DNA from: an uncultured Eubacteriales bacterium
GTDB lineage: Bacteria; Bacillota; Clostridia; Christensenellales; Aristaeellaceae
Assembly (NCBI GenBank): GCA_902796115.1
Contig: CADBNX010000365.1
Location: 1 to 5,207, forward strand
Direction: 5' to 3'
Length of the DNA: 5,207 nt
Shown: positions 4,710-5,207 of the stretch, piece by piece
Layout of the letters: each line of letters opens with the position of its first letter
How positions within the stretch are numbered: position 1 is the stretch's first letter
Notes under the pieces: model-generated
Seen by the model: only the letters and a program-made list of their open reading frames with translations
What the model was told of the DNA's origin: nothing
The model's database searches: none
Position numbers and translations under genes: made by a program

Positions 4710-5207
4710 AGCGAAGGATCGGGATGTTTTCCTTTTTCGCGGCGCGGCGCAGCTTCCGCTTCGGATTGACCGCGAAGCCCTCCCCGACGAGGCGCAGCAT
4801 GGGCAGATCGCCCGCGGTATCCCCGTAAGCGCGGGAGCGGGCGAAATCGACCGCCTCGGACTGCTCCTCTGCCCAGGCGCGGATGCGGCGCACTTTTTCC
4901 GCGCCGCGGCAGTTCGTCTGCACCGCGCCGTTTTCGATGCGGGTGCAGATGAGACCGTCCGCGCGGAGCGCTTCCGCGGCGGCGGGCATATAATCCTCCG
5001 TGGAGGCGGAAACGAGCACGACGCGGTATCCTTTCCCGCGGCAGTCTTCGACGGCGCGCAGCGCGTCCCGGCGCAGGCGGGGAAGGATCTTTTTCCGGAT
5101 AAATGCGCCGATCAGCGCGTCAAGCTCCGCTTCGGAAAGCCGCTGTTCAAAGCGCAGAGCGAGGGTTTTGAGCGTTTCGGGTTTTCCGCGCCGGGCAAGA
5201 AGGCACA
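4702..5207 (-). CDS. HAD-IB family phosphatase, SerB-like (C-terminal 167 aa; start outside window)
   Basis: The open frame enters at the right edge (first full codon 5205-5203) and ends with TAG at 4704-4702. Only the part after the N-terminal DxD nucleophile motif is present. Visible landmarks are an alpha-helical cap region (LALRFEQRLSEAELDALIGAFIRKKILPRLR), motif II in YRVVLVSASTEDYM (Ser/Thr that orients the phosphate), CRGAEKVRRI with the motif III Lys, and motif IV YGDTAGDLPMLRLV (4827-4787), whose two Asp bind Mg2+. The tail AVNPKRKLRRAAKKENIPIL is typical of HAD-IB proteins, a group that includes phosphoserine phosphatase. These are cytoplasmic Mg2+-dependent phosphomonoesterases. 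The substrate cannot be assigned without the N-terminal motif and cap details. A shorter GTG-started reading (5019) is an internal artefact because clear HAD sequence continues upstream of it. The gene shares orientation with the lipase but is separated by 400 bases and a promoter, so it is probably transcribed independently. Confidence 0.85.
   Translation of the reverse strand, partial: CLLARRGKPETLKTLALRFEQRLSEAELDALIGAFIRKKILPRLRRDALRAVEDCRGKGYRVVLVSASTEDYMPAAAEALRADGLICTRIENGAVQTNCRGAEKVRRIRAWAEEQSEAVDFARSRAYGDTAGDLPMLRLVGEGFAVNPKRKLRRAAKKENIPILRWR

Noticed and set aside
4506..4769. 87-codon plus-strand open frame
   Set aside because: It overlaps the HAD 3' end, has no good ribosome-binding site, and its composition looks like translated non-coding DNA.

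Overview
The window is GC-rich, has strong Shine-Dalgarno sites and carries a Bacillota-style short KdpD/KdpE pair. I infer a Clostridia-like member of the Bacillota; no rRNA or other marker gene is present to confirm this. No mobile element, CRISPR array, tRNA or rRNA gene was recognised.

Plus strand, 1-2847: a potassium-homeostasis signalling cluster. Bases 1-42 look like the last 13 codons of a gene whose tail resembles the RCK_C end of a Ktr/Trk NAD-binding subunit. Next is a 47-residue single-pass membrane protein (72-215). It overlaps a short KdpD sensor kinase that starts at 187 and has Usp, four-helix DUF4118, GAF-like, HisKA and HATPase parts but lacks the classical N-terminal KdpD ATP-binding domain. 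The kinase reading frame is broken by an apparent one-base loss near 1038-1041, so it appears as two open frames (187-1080 and 1104-2153). The KdpE response regulator follows with an 8-nt overlap. The Usp domain carries a pattern very close to the published c-di-AMP-binding motif of Staphylococcus aureus KdpD.

Convergent intergenic region, 2848-3163: small hairpins, a perfect 9-bp inverted repeat and a strong 13-bp GC-rich stem-loop that is the likely shared terminator.

Minus strand, 3164-5207: a secreted class 3 (GHSRG) lipase/esterase with an extended -10 promoter and a leader of about 180 nt, then a 400-base gap of which 4526-4709 is unusually rich in complementary segments, then the C-terminal 167 residues of a HAD-IB (SerB-like) phosphatase that runs off the right edge.

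Functionally, the left half would sense K+/turgor (possibly via c-di-AMP) and control K+ uptake, if the kinase is intact in the living cell. The lipase and phosphatase appear to be unrelated neighbours. The items most worth a second look are the kdpD frameshift with a translation restart signal beside it, the c-di-AMP motif, the small membrane protein, and the structured non-coding DNA around 4300-4710.
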